From contig CAVNZM010000003.1 in NCBI GenBank assembly GCA_963693365.1, positions 2,790,001-2,854,000 on the forward strand: a stretch of 64,000 nucleotides of DNA. Reading direction: 5' to 3'. Below are positions 28,783 to 39,558 of this stretch, piece after piece (the stretch's first letter is position 1; each line of letters begins with the position of its first letter). The translations under genes and the position numbers were made by a program. Source of the DNA: Amoebidium appalachense (taxonomy: Eukaryota; Ichthyosporea). The notes below the pieces were generated by a model. The model searched no databases and was not told the origin of the DNA. It worked only from the letters and a program-made list of their open reading frames with translations.

Positions 28783-30023
28783 CCCCCTGCCCGCTCTTCT
28801 CCTCCCGGAGCAATAAGCAGCCTCCGAGTTTAGGGTGCAGTACTTATCTAAACAATCAATTCAAACGTTCGTTGCAAACTCTCTCTGACTCCCTCTTATG
28901 CAGTCGTGCACCGTCTCGCACAGCCGACCTTTTCAAGTAACAGACTCTCATATGATGACCGGGTTGAATGGGCAGGCTGGGACGGTGGGTGGGTGGGGGT
29001 GGGGTTTTTTGGGGGGGCGGGGGGAGCGGGGGGGGGGGGGGGGGGGGGAGGGCTAACCAGGGGAGGTGGAGAACAGGTACATGGGTAGCCTACTATATGT
29101 GTAGAGGCCATGAAACCAGGGACCAAGAAATACTATCCGGAGGAGGAAAGGGAAGGGGGCCAGAGGCGGGGGGCAAGGGGGGAGGGGGGAGGAGGGGTAG
29201 GTGGGAAGTGCTATACATTAAATATACGGCGGGCAAGGTCGGAGGGATGGGGAGCCCATAACGCCCAGCCCAGCAGCAAACTCGGGCAGGGTCAGTCGGC
29301 CCGTCTTGCTGCCCCCCACCACAGTCAGCCCCCACCCCTCCAGATACCAAAACTCTGCCTGCCCCCCTCCCCCCCCCCCCCCACCCACCCACCCACCCAC
29401 CCACCCCCTCCCTCCCCCTCCAGCCTCCGCCCCCCTCCCCCCTCCCCCCTACCCCGGTCCCCGCACCATCTCCCAGTGTCCTTCCCCTCTCTTCCCCTGT
29501 TTAAATTGCGTGCTGAAAAAAAAAAAACAAAAAAAAAAACCCTCCCCGTTCCCACCACCACCACCACCACCACCACCACCCCGCCACTCTTCCAGTAACG
29601 GCGAAAAGGAAACAAAACCCACACCCACAACTGTGGCACCCCAAGACCAGAGACACACCCACCACCAGCAGTAGCCTACAAGCACGTCCACGCATAAACG
29701 CCTAACCCCAAATAAATCGAACGACTTCCGCACAAGCCTTCCCGCCGTCCCAGACTGAGAACCCTCTTTTCCTTCCCCTTGGGCCATGCCCTGCAAGAGG
29801 CGCAGATCTTCGCTCTTCACACCGTTCCCTCTTCCTCTCCTAACTCCCTATCCCTTCCCCTCCCCACCCACAAGCACGCACGCACGCTCGCACGCACGCA
29901 CGGACGCACGCACCTTGTGTTGAGCTTGACAAACACGCGCTCGACCTCGGCCTCCAGCTGGGCCAGCCTATCCTCGCCATATTTGCCCACAAGATACCAC
30001 CGCTGCTCCGCCTCCAGAGGCAT
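19981..30023 (-). CDS. EF-hand (NCS-like) domain fused to a type I-like phosphatidylinositol phosphate kinase
   Basis: Minus-strand exons: 30023-29914, 29308-29263 (3' border uncertain), 28320-28248, 27451-27291, 26796-26653, 25189-25071, 24692-24594, 24009-23947, 23561-23420, 22355-22220, 22000-21864, 21568-21497, 21195-21112, 20776-20654, 20526-19981. Exons 1-5 encode an EF-hand domain: a degenerate loop NTSKTGRLTLPE, a canonical loop DTDMDGEIELAE and two decayed ones. Exons 6-14 encode a PIPK core: the Gly-rich loop GRSGSFFYYSYDN, the lysine in MVKTV, DLKGSTVGR, NIIDYSLLAGI, the catalytic VGIIDTL, and an activation loop with QAEHFLKSLVYD ending YADRFMRFM. The Glu in that loop is the residue that favours PI4P in type I enzymes, so PI(4)P 5-kinase activity is inferred. 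Exon 15 is a Pro/Gly/Gln-rich tail of about 180 residues. A short exon between the second and third may be missing from my model. Confidence 0.87.
21777..21849. repeat. (CA)n microsatellite in a PIP kinase intron
   Basis: About 36 CA units lie between the DLKGS exon and the DYSLL exon, with related ATGCACACAC-type imperfect repeats from about 21650. Confidence 0.9.
22493..23322. mobile_element. 830-bp AT-rich element with perfect 20-bp terminal inverted repeats (MITE-like)
   Basis: The left end reads ggcagttctaatatggtaag (22493-22512) and 23303-23322 is its exact reverse complement. The interior is clearly AT-richer than the surroundings and has no convincing gene. It sits in a PIP kinase intron between the exon starting at 22355 and the exon ending at 23420. 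No clean target-site duplication was found (flanks ...ggctaa and ggctcaag...). About 65 bp of similar sequence, containing AGAGCAAGCATGG and CAGGCACATGCACACACACA, occurs on both sides. Confidence 0.75.
23599..23938. repeat. 39-bp minisatellite, about 8.7 copies, in a PIP kinase intron
   Basis: The unit contains CACACATGTTAAGGTACGTG followed by CAGGTGTGGCGGTTGCAGC. Copies are nearly identical; one has CACACACGTTAAGG. The array fills most of the intron between exons 23947-24009 and 23420-23561 and starts a few bases from the 5' splice site. Because 39 is divisible by 3, several frames stay open through it. Confidence 0.95.
25741..25883. repeat. AT-rich palindromic element
   Basis: CATTTAGCTACATTTT near 25741 is matched by its reverse complement AAAATGTAGCTAAATG near 25867, forming a long imperfect hairpin in an AT-rich PIP kinase intron. 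Confidence 0.6.
27251..27330. repeat. 40-bp tandem duplication of an exon end with its 5' splice site
   Basis: CTGGTCGATGTATGCATTGA followed by GCATG occurs at 27251 and again at 27291. On the minus strand this duplicates the last codons of the EF-hand exon 27451-27291, including CAG|GTG. Confidence 0.85.
27489..27624. repeat. 34-bp tandem repeat, four copies, in a PIP kinase intron
   Basis: The unit GTGCATGTGCATGCATGGGC plus ATGTGTGTGCTCTT is repeated almost perfectly. It is followed, from about 27970 to 28245, by a TGTGTGTGCC-type imperfect repeat up to the next exon. Confidence 0.9.
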
Positions 30024-30539
30024 AGCGACCCACGCATAGCAACAGAGCCGTGTACGGAGGGCTAGTGCGCCAGTATTTTATGGTGGTAAGAGTGGCGGCA
30101 CTTGCACTAGCTATGAGCCAAGCATAAGTCTGTTGCGATGTTGGTTAATCTTCCTAAGACGATTCAGATCTTTAATGCCTCCTGAAGTGGGTGAAGTAAT
30201 TATACTGCTTGACAGCACACCCGTTGACGTCCACACGGGCTACACCCCAACCTACACCTACACCTAAATCCAGTCTTAACAAACTTCCCCTAACATTAGC
30301 CAAGTCAAAACCTATGTTCTTAGCCACCCGACCGTTTGCTCTTCACTCATTCAACCCGGCGCCCTGCCGTCCCCTTTTGGTAAGTTACAAAAGAGGACAA
30401 AGCCGTGCCTCGGGCCGCGGCCACAGTTACGTGATTGCTGTTTCGGCGTGCATTGTGATTGGTCAATCCCTGTGAGCAGCCAATCAGCGCCTGTAGGCGG
30501 CTTTGCTCCCTAGAGTTTTGATATTGCTTTTTTTATTTA

Positions 30540-30595
30540 CGAATGTGGCTGGGCCTCCGGCAGTGTCCACGCAATAAAAAGTGTGTAAACCCCTT
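30540..30595 (+). repeat. Dispersed 56-bp repeat, copy 1
   Basis: It reads cgaatgtggctgggcctccg ... gcaataaaaagtgtgtaaac cccctt. The reverse complement at 52614-52669 matches at all but one position. Confidence 0.9.
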
Positions 30596-31063
30596 TATAA
30601 TGACTTTATTTTGATATTGCAGTTAAGGCTGTACAAGAATATTTCCAAAACACTAACAGCTCTATATTCATGCTGGATGCTTCGACTTTCCTAAAGCATA
30701 TAATATATTTTTATTAAATTTTATACTAATTATGTAAAAGGTTACCAGCAATCTAGCTGGATTAGGGTTAGTGAATGAATTTTTTTGATGAAATTGTCCA
30801 TGAGCCCCTCGAGGGGAATGCACTGAATATGTAGAAGCTCTGTCGTCTTCTACACATGCTATTTCTTGAAAAGAGAATTCATAAAGTTGTGGTTTGTTAT
30901 GGCTTATCATGGCTGCAAAGCTTTTTGGTATATGTTCTGGCCTATTGAACATGTATAGAGCGCCTCGGCATTCGACCGATGGACCGTGACACTTGTGCTC
31001 ATGCGAACCTCACTGGAGCTAGGGGGAAGCCAAATCAGATCTGGCCAGATTCCTCTCCCCGAC

Positions 31064-31070
31064 TATATAA
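31064..31070 (+). promoter_or_regulatory. TATA box of the aminomethyltransferase gene
   Basis: TATATAA in the context CGACTATATAAACC lies 94 bp upstream of the ATG at 31164, in the right orientation for a core promoter. Confidence 0.5.
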
Positions 31071-31163
31071 ACCACAAACACGAGCAGTTGGCAGACACCC
31101 AGCTGCAGACGCATCAGAGCGGACCGCAAGGACGCACCTTACCACCCCGCTCACCCCTCCACA

Positions 31164-32003
31164 ATGCATCTGTTGAAGAATGTGGCGCCCGCCCTCGGGG
31201 GCGTGTCTCACCGGTTCATGGCCACCGCCGCGTCTGTAAGTTCCCCTCTTTCTTCCTTGCCGGCCCCCCTTTTCTGGTAGTTTTGCGTTGTCTAACATGG
31301 GGTGTGAAGGGGCCACTCAAGCTGACGGCGCTGGATGCGTTCCACAAGGCGCACGGCGGCAAGATGGTGCCGTTCTGTGGCTGGAACATGCCGCTGCAGT
31401 ACAGCGACCTGGGCATTATTGATTCGCACCTGTTCACACGCTCCAGCGCTTCTATCTTCGACGTGTCTCACATGTTGCAGCTCAGGTGTGTGCCCTGCTG
31501 CCTCTCATGTGGTTTTCTGAGTGGGTGGCGCGGACGCTGATTGGAAGTTAGTTTTCCTGCTAGTCCGCTGCCAGCTGTATATAACGAGTGCTTGTTTCAG
31601 AAGCTCTGGCTTGCCGAGGGTCAGTTGGGAGAGCAAAGACCTGGTCAGTGTTTGTATAAGGGGCGCCGAGGGGGGAGTGGGGAGGGGAGGGAGGGTTGGG
31701 TGGGGGGGAGGAGGGGTGGGGTGGGGGGGGGGTGGGGGAAAGGAAAGGACCGTGGGCTCAGAAGGCTATGACACTGGCATGGATTCGGGTATAGTCAGCT
31801 TTTACAGTCAAGGAGGAATGAACAGCCAACGCATGTGTCTCTAGGGGAGGGAGGGAGAGAGGCTTGTGCTGATGTTGCTGGTGCAGGATGCACGGCATGG
31901 ACCGTGTCAAGTTCATTGAGAAGCTGGTCGTGGGCAACATCGCAGAGCTGGAGAACGGCAACGGCACCCTGGTATGTGTGTGTGGGTGTGTGGGTGGGTG
32001 TGT

Positions 32004-32041
<38 letters not shown>

Positions 32042-32666
32042 TAGAGACTAGTTACCCTGGTAGTGGGATGGACGAGTGTAGTCTGCAGAGGAGGGTGTTC
32101 TGTTTGCTTGGGGGGAAAGGAGAGGTGGAGCAGGCTAGGGGGGTATGTAGCAGCGGGGGAGAGAGGGATATGAGGGAGTAGACACACCAGAGGGTGGGCC
32201 TGGCTGACCTGTGCCGTGCAGTCGCTGATCACCAACGAGAAGGGCGGCATCAAGGACGACACCATCATCAACAACGCCGATGACCACCTGTATGTAGTGT
32301 GCAATGCTGGCTGTGCTGACAAGGACTTGGCTCACTTCCAGGTAGACTACCCCCCTTCCCCCCCCCCCTCCTCCCCTCCCTTAACTCTTCCTCCCCCCCC
32401 CCCCCCTTCCTCCTTTACACGCCCCCTCCCCTCCCCCCTCCCCTCTTCCTCCTTTCCCCCTCCCCCCTCTTCTTTCCCCTTTACACTCCCCCCTCCCCCC
32501 CCTCCCTTCCTCGCTTCCACCTCCCTTCCCCCTCGTCCCCCTCTTCCTCCCTACCTCTTACACCCCACCTGCTTCCTCTCCCTCACTCCCCCCCCGCCCC
32601 CCCCCCTCTCTACTTGCCGACCTTCCCTCTCCCCTTTGTTTTCCTTTCTCTCAGTGTCTCCTCTGT

Positions 32667-32707
<41 letters not shown>

Positions 32708-32823
32708 ACACACATACCATAGGCCCTTCTCTCTCCCCCACAACCCCATTCTTCCCCTCTTTCCCCTAGCCACTTGCTCTCCTCACTCCTCCCTCCGCCC
32801 TTTCCACTTTCCCTGCTCCCCCT

Positions 32824-32855
<32 letters not shown>

Positions 32856-32995
32856 CCTCCCTGTCTCTTCCCCTCTCTCCCCCCATCCCCGTCTTCCCTC
32901 CCCCCCCCCCCCCCCCGCCCCTGTCTCTTCCCCTCTTTCCCCCCTATCTCAGTCTTTCCTTCCTCCCTCCCTCCCTAACTCCCTCTCCCCCCCCC

Positions 32996-33029
<34 letters not shown>

Positions 33030-33261
33030 CCCTCCCCGTGCTCCTGCTTCCCGTCTCCCACCTGAGGATCGCTTCCGATCTCGCCTACCACTCTGGTCTT
33101 CCCCTGCGTGTCACTTTTCCCCCCCAGCTGGCACTGACTGGTTTGTGCAGGAACATGCCAGCGCCTTCCGGGCTGCCGGTGGGGATGTGACGGTGGAGGT
33201 GCTGGAGGCAAACGCCCTGCTGGCCCTGCAGGGTACGTGGGTGGGTGTGGGTGTGTGTGTG

Positions 33262-33295
<34 letters not shown>

Positions 33296-33988
33296 GGGGG
33301 GGAGAACGAGTCGGTTGGTGGATGGGGAGGGGAAAGACCGTATGGATTTTATGGTCGTCTGCAGTGGACGGGCTGACTTGCAGATGTGTGCTGCATGGGG
33401 CCATGTGCACGGGTGTGTGCCTTGAAGCCTGTGCTGCTGTGCTGTGTGTGCATGCCTCTAACCAATCACATGCAGGGCCCAAGGCGGCGGCAGCACTATC
33501 TAAGCTCGTCAAGGTGGACCTGAGCAAGCTCTACTTCATGATGGGCACCAATGCCACAGTGGCTGGGGTGGACAACTGCCGCATCACCCGCTGTGGATAC
33601 ACGGGGGAGGATGGCTTCGAGGTGCGTGTGTGGCCCTGCCTGCTTGCTGCTCTGATGGGATAGGGGTGCAAAGGGGGGGGGGGGGGGGGGGGGGGGCGCA
33701 TGTGTAGTGGTGTAGATTGGCTGATAGGATGTGGGGGTAGGGAGGGTGTGCAGTGTTGGTTTCAGGTGGATAGTGACACGTGGTGCTGCAGATCTCCATT
33801 CCCAAGGAGCACGTGGCATCAGTGGCCAGTGCTCTGCTTGCTGACCCCACAGTCAAGATGGCTGGCCTGGGTGCCAGAGACAGTCTGAGACTCGAGGCGG
33901 GCCTGTGTCTCTACGGGTGAGTGCAAATCAGTGCGCAGTGGGTGGGTGTGGTGGTTGAGGTGGTGCTGGTGCTGGTGCTGGTGGTGGT

Positions 33989-34050
<62 letters not shown>

Positions 34051-35478
34051 TCTGTGTGTGTGTGTGTCTGTGTGTGTGTGTTGGTCCGGGGGGGGGGGGG
34101 GGGGGGAAAGACATTGCGGAGGCATGGGGGGAGGTGAGGGGCGGGGGAGGGGGGGGGGGGGGAGAGGGTGCAGGGATGGAATGTTAACTGACTTGTGGTT
34201 GTGCAGCAACGACATCACGGAGGAGACCACCCCCATCGAGGCATCCCTGGCATGGACCATCGGTACGTAACGTCCATGCATTGTGTCTCTCTCTCTGTGC
34301 CATGCGTGCACTGTGTATGTCTGTCTCGGTGCCTTGCATGCACTATGTGTGTCTCTCTCTGTGCCGTGCATGCACTGTGTGTGTCTCTCTCTGTGCCGTA
34401 CATGCACTGTGTGTGTCTCTCTCTGTGCCGTGCATGCAGTGTGTGCCTCTCTGTGTGTGCATAGGGGCTTTGTGTCTGGCTTAGGCCCATGCCTTGCGCT
34501 TGTGAGTATGCTAACTGGGTGTGTGCAGGCAAGAGGCGGCGCACGGAAGGCGGGTTCCTGGGCAGTGACGTCATCCTGGACCAGCTCAAGAACAAGGGCG
34601 GTAACCGCAGGCTTGTGGGCTTGGCCGTGGCCCCGGGGGCGCCCGCAAGAGGTGTGTGCACGTGTGTCTGGTGCCCTGCATATAGTGCTTGTGTGTGTGT
34701 TGGGCATGTGTGTGTGGTGTTCATGTGTGTGTGGGTTGCATGTGTGTGTGGTGCTGCGCATGTACACGCCGTGTGTATGGTATGCACATCGTGCGTGTGG
34801 TGTGCATGTGTGTGTGATGTGCACGTGTGTGAGTGATGTGCACGTGTGTGTGTGCACGTGTGTGTGTGATGTGCACGTGTGTGTGAGATGTGCACGTGTG
34901 TGTGTGGTGTGCACGTGTATGTGGTGTGTGTGTGTGCCGTGCATGTGCACCTGTTATTGTATGCAGGCAGGGGGCCTTGATGCTGACCATATCTGCCCCT
35001 GCAGAGAAGTGTGAGATCATCGATGCCAGCGGCAACACCATCGGTAAGCCTCCTGGCCCCCTAAACCCAGCCAGCATGCTCACTTGACACGACCCACGCC
35101 CACATCTGCAATTTGTAAAACATTTACTTCTCCCCCCCCCCTCCCCCCCCCCCCCAACACACACACACACACACACACCCTCCCCACCCCTTCTCTCACC
35201 CCCTCCTTCCTCCTGCCTTCCTCCCCTTTGTGGCACGCTTGTCCCCCTCTCTGCCGCCACCAAAAGAAAACTGACCCGATATGTGCATACGTACGTGCAT
35301 GGGACTAAGATCACAATACGTGCCCTCTGGGCCACAGTACCAGTACAAGCACTGCATTCATTGTCTGACTGCATGTGTGCACAGGCATCACCACCAGCGG
35401 CCAGCCCTCGCCATCACTCAAGGCCAACATTGCAATGGCTTATGTCGACAAGAAATTTGCTAAGGTGCGTGCGTGCGT

Positions 35479-35518
<40 letters not shown>

Positions 35519-36073
35519 TTTGTGATGCATTGGCATTGATGTGTGGTTGCATGCCGGGGCCACTACTATATGCAACCTTCCAAGAGTTGACGTTTTGCGA
35601 TGGAAATTATAAAATAAACAACTAGATGGCTTTTTTCGTGTAGGACTCGGTAGTCGAGACCCATCGATCCCTACAGGAAAAGACAACGAACCGTACTTTT
35701 TATTCTCTATCCTGCAGCACATATGTTTACTTGCCATGCTAACCGATGCTTAGGATACATGTATATTCCACCACAGACGTTTGACACACAGGTTTTGCCC
35801 ATGTGCCGATGAGCTTCCAATCTGGTTTGTTGACACACCAACTCATCTTCAGACACACTATGCACTCACATTACGATTCAGCCAATGGATTTGGTGATCT
35901 CACATGAGCGCGGTAGTGTCTTGTGTTGGTGCATGGTGCGTCTCTGTTTCTGTGTGCTGACATGATGAAATGTGCAGAGCGGCACCGAGGTGCAGGTTAA
36001 GGTGCGCAAGAACATCCAGCCGGCCAAGGTCACCAAGATGCCGTTTGTGCCCAGCAACTACTACCGCCAATAA
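31164..36073 (+). CDS. gcvT/AMT: Aminomethyltransferase, glycine cleavage system T-protein, mitochondrial
   Basis: Twelve exons: 31164-31235, 31310-31485, 31887-31971, 32222-32341, 33151-33232, 33476-33621, 33792-33916, 34207-34262, 34529-34651, 35005-35043, 35385-35464, 35978-36073. The total is 1200 bp, or 399 residues, the usual family length. Exon 1 encodes a basic, Ser/Ala-rich N-terminus consistent with mitochondrial import. Family motifs follow: [103 protein letters not shown] and [12 protein letters not shown]. The T-protein uses tetrahydrofolate to release ammonia from the H-protein-bound aminomethyl intermediate and forms methylene-THF. Exon 2 could start 12 bp downstream with the frame kept. 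AATAAA at 36248-36253 is a good poly(A) signal. Confidence 0.95.
32342..33150 (+). other. Pyrimidine-rich intron 4 of the aminomethyltransferase gene
   Basis: About 700 bp of almost uninterrupted C/T on the coding strand, ending at TTTGTGCAG|GAACAT. No exon is visible within. Confidence 0.85.
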
Positions 36074-36247
36074 CACTACCATAAATGGTCATGGGAGCAC
36101 TACCATAAATGGTCATGGGGCTGGTTCCCCGCCATAGATCACCGGCCCAGGCAGCATCCTGAAGCCGGTCTGTACATAGCCGACAGGCAGAGCACGTAAA
36201 TGAATGCAGCCGCTAGGCGTTGTGGCCTTGCACAAGTATTGCAAATC

Positions 36248-36253
36248 AATAAA
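36248..36253 (+). terminator. Poly(A) signal of the aminomethyltransferase gene
   Basis: AATAAA lies 175 bp past the stop codon. A 25-bp tandem duplication (CACTACCATAAATGGTCATG) lies in the presumed 3' UTR at about 36076-36119. Confidence 0.6.
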
Positions 36254-36395
36254 TGATCACTGCCATGCACATGTAGTGCAGATGAACATTTGATCACTGC
36301 CATGCACATGTAGTGCAGATGAACAAATGATCACTGCCATGCACATGTATGTAGTGCAGATGAACAAATGATCACCAGGTTTATTGCGGATCAAT
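36250..36395. repeat. About 38-bp tandem repeat, three to four copies
   Basis: The unit TGATCACTGCCATGCACATG followed by TAGTGCAGATGAACAAA is repeated with small indels just beyond the aminomethyltransferase poly(A) signal. Confidence 0.85.
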
Positions 36396-36673
36396 AAATG
36401 CAACCACACTGCCAGGCACAAGTAGTGCAGATGAACTTGAAATGCGTTCACACTTGCACATGAATGCAAATGAATCATGGTTCTGAATGCAGCCACACAG
36501 CTGGTGTGGTTGCCGTGCACACATGTATTCTGTGACACACACATTCACCATTAGCTGTGCCGGGTGCACATGTACATGGGTGTGTCTCTGGCTGAGTGGG
36601 TGTGCAACAAGGCTTCTTTAGCTGTCCGACTGCACATATCATCATGTGATGCAAAGCTCCCCTCCCCCCTTCC

Positions 36674-36704
<31 letters not shown>

Positions 36705-36792
36705 AAAAAAAAAAAACCTTCACTCGCATTGTTCAAACAAAATCCCTAGGCTCCCCCCCCCCCCCCCCCCCCTCATAATACACACCGTGGCG

Positions 36793-36847
<55 letters not shown>

Positions 36848-37196
36848 CTTCCTTCCACCCCAGGCCCCCTGGCCCCTTATGATCTGCATTCAAATTTACT
36901 GCATGCTGCATTAGTTGGCCCGTGCACACACAACCAGATGTTTGCTCACATAAGCAAACCGCTTGTTCCTTATCCGGTGGGTGACACTGTATGGCCACTA
37001 TTGAACTCAAATTTGGAAACACCGCTGTTGTTCGAGTTGGATTTCGTAAGCAGGGCTAAGGGGTCGAAACTCAGATACAGATAATGAATGTTTGGACCTC
37101 TCTTGAGGATGGGTACCGGCTAAATACTATTGATAAATCTGCACATGTCCTGCACCGGTGCCGTGCCTCTCATCGTGTACTCGTGCCTTGTACCGC

Positions 37197-37441
37197 ATGA
37201 TCATCGATGATATAATTTCTGAGTTTGAAATGGAAGCCAGTGGTGCCTCGGATATCGACGTCCTCCCTGGTGGCACCCCCCTCCCCCCCTCCCCCCCCCC
37301 CCCCCCTCCCCCCCCCCCCCCCCCCCCCCCCCCCCAAAAAAAAAGGGGAAAAAAAAAACCACAAAGACATGCATGCGCACCACACACACACGCACACGCA
37401 CACAACTTGAAGCACGCACACGCACGCACACACACACGCAC

Positions 37442-37515
<74 letters not shown>

Positions 37516-37765
37516 GCACTGCGGTCCCCCCCCCCCCCCCCCCCCCCCCCGGGGAAGGGCCCACCTTCTCAGGTGGGTGGTGTGCCCCCCCTCCCTCTTC
37601 CCCATCCTCTCCTCCCCCCTTCCCCCCGCTAGCCGGAGGGGTGGATGCCCCCTCCCCCTCCCCCTCCCCCTCCTCCCCCCTTTAAAGTTACTACTACCCT
37701 TCTCCCCGTTTCAAAAATATATCAAGAATCCCTTACTTCTCCCTCTCCCCCCCCCCCCTCCCCCC

Positions 37766-37826
<61 letters not shown>

Positions 37827-37960
37827 ACCCGTTGTGCCCTAACGACAAGCAAAAATCACGGTATTCACTCAAGCCGCTGATATCATGTGCATGGCATGTC
37901 ATGATCACCGCAGCTGGTGGCACGCTGTGCACACTTTGCTGCATTTGCCATCAACCCTAG
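37197..37960 (+). CDS. Possible two-exon small ORF (39 aa), Cys-rich C-terminus
   Basis: Exons 37197-37269 and 37914-37960 join in phase (CCCTG|GTGGCA to ACCGCAG|CTGGTG) to an acidic N-terminal part (IIDDIISEFEMEASGASDID) and a short tail with five cysteines and a histidine, ending at TAG 37958-37960. The intron is made of poly-C and (CA)n like those of the real genes. No family was recognised, and such a short frame can arise by chance. Alternatively the first segment is an isolated exon of another transcript. Confidence 0.18.
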
Positions 37961-38636
37961 TAGCAAGGGGTGCGTGAGAACTATGTACACTACAACGGGT
38001 GTCTCGTGAGGTATTCTGAGGTAGAAAAATTAGGATACTGGGTCACCGGAGAGCCTCTCGGATTGATTACTTGTGTCTAAGTGATCAGTTGTATCTAAGT
38101 GTCTTAGTGATCAGTTAAATGTGTAGCTACACGGAAATTTCTCGACGTGCCTAGACCAGTATGTACATGCCGAGCCTCAGGTACTACCTTTGGGTGTTTA
38201 GCGGTTAAAGCATGCCCGCAACCAATTGGAGTTGGGTGCCTGATGAAGTATCTGATCAACATGTGGCCAATATTTGCCAGACAGCACATTTTGTTCAATC
38301 AGTGGGCATGCAACTGGGCCGAGTTGAACGGGGTTTCTGTGATTTTTCGTGAGTGACACTGAACACCTGTCGCATGTAGCAAAAGGTCTTCGAATTTGAT
38401 ATGCATCAGAAGTTTCAGAACTCGTCTTTGAATCTTTTAGCGTTGTGAAGCCATGCCAACTGTTAGCGTGGGGCGGACCAATTTAGCTGGGTGCACTTGG
38501 GCCAACATCATGGCATCCCAGTCACGTGATTGGTCAAATGTCACGGCTAGCAACATGTGGCCAGACAGCCAGTACCAGTGCATTAGCACATGATCGATGG
38601 CGCATGTATATATGCTCCATGGGTGATAACCACTCA

Positions 38637-38756
38637 TGCCCAATATGCATGATCATGATATGCTTTTTGCGAATGGCCGTGACACGTGTGTGCGTCTGCC
38701 CAATATGCATGATCATGATATGCTTTTTGCGAATGGCCGTGACACGTGTGTGCGTC
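38637..38756. repeat. 60-bp perfect tandem duplication
   Basis: Copies at 38637-38696 and 38697-38756 are identical (TGCCCAATATGCATGATCAT ... GTGTGTGCGTC). Confidence 0.95.
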
Positions 38757-38926
38757 ACATGTGCGGTTATGTGTGTGTGTGTGTTGTGTGTGCATGACAT
38801 TGTACGTTTAGTGTGTGCGTGGGAGTGTTTGTGTGAGTGGGTGAATTGTTGTGCAAGTGCACGTTATAGTACTGTCTGTGTGTGTGCGCATATGTGCGTT
38901 TGTAACGTGTGTGTGTGTGTGTCTGT

Positions 38927-39006
<80 letters not shown>

Positions 39007-39384
39007 ATGCGCACGTACCGTAGTTTGTAACGCGTGTGTGTGTGTGTTTGGGGGGGGGGGGGGGGGGGGGGGGGGTGGGAGGGGAGGTGGGGGGAGTGGG
39101 GAGGGGATTAATCAAGCCGAAGGCTGGATTGCTGTTTAGAAGGTCTTGGATTTAATAGAGGTTTTATCTGCCATTGCATACACGTGGCGTCACTATGTAT
39201 GTACATTGTCACGGGCTGTCCACAGCATTGGTACGAAGAGCGCACGATAGCCCCCACAGACCTAGAGCACTGGTACAATAAGCCACGAATACAGGGCATA
39301 CACACATGAGCATGTACAGGGACACCGTGACAGAGCTAGCCCCCCCCCCCCCCCAAAAGGAAAAAGTGGATTGCCAGTGCTCAC

Positions 39385-39558
39385 CTTCCACCATAGGTAC
39401 GCGTCCGTACACGTGCACTGGCCCACTGCATGCAGCAGCAGGGACGATTCCCGGACGAGGGACAAAGGCAATAAACTGGTCCTCTTGCCTGCTTGATTTC
39501 GTGCCCACAAAATACACCATAAATTTCATGTATACAAAATAGTTCAGGATACCGCAAC
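39385..39558 (-). CDS. Possible internal coding exon of an unidentified gene
   Basis: The minus strand shows TTTTGCAG|GTTGCGG ... GTGGAAG|GTGAGC, strong borders around 58 open codons. The product begins CGILNYFVYMKFMVYFV, a hydrophobic probable membrane segment, then GTKSSRQEDQFIAFVPRPG. Further hydrophobic open frame lies just downstream after a poly-G tract (to about 39209). I do not recognise the family and could not find partner exons with certainty. Confidence 0.25.

Larger units (their letters stand above)
30024..31163. other. Divergent promoter region between the PIP kinase and aminomethyltransferase genes
   Basis: About 1.1 kb separates two divergent ATGs. CCAAT motifs in both orientations occur at about 30457-30487, a shared 56-bp dispersed repeat at 30540-30595, and an AT-rich stretch at 30600-30960. 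No gene was recognised. Confidence 0.55.

Noticed and set aside
29770-29830. Possible additional PIP kinase exon (KSEDLRLLQ)
   Set aside because: Without it exons 1 and 2 join in phase to a recognisable EF-hand loop. Inserting it breaks that loop.
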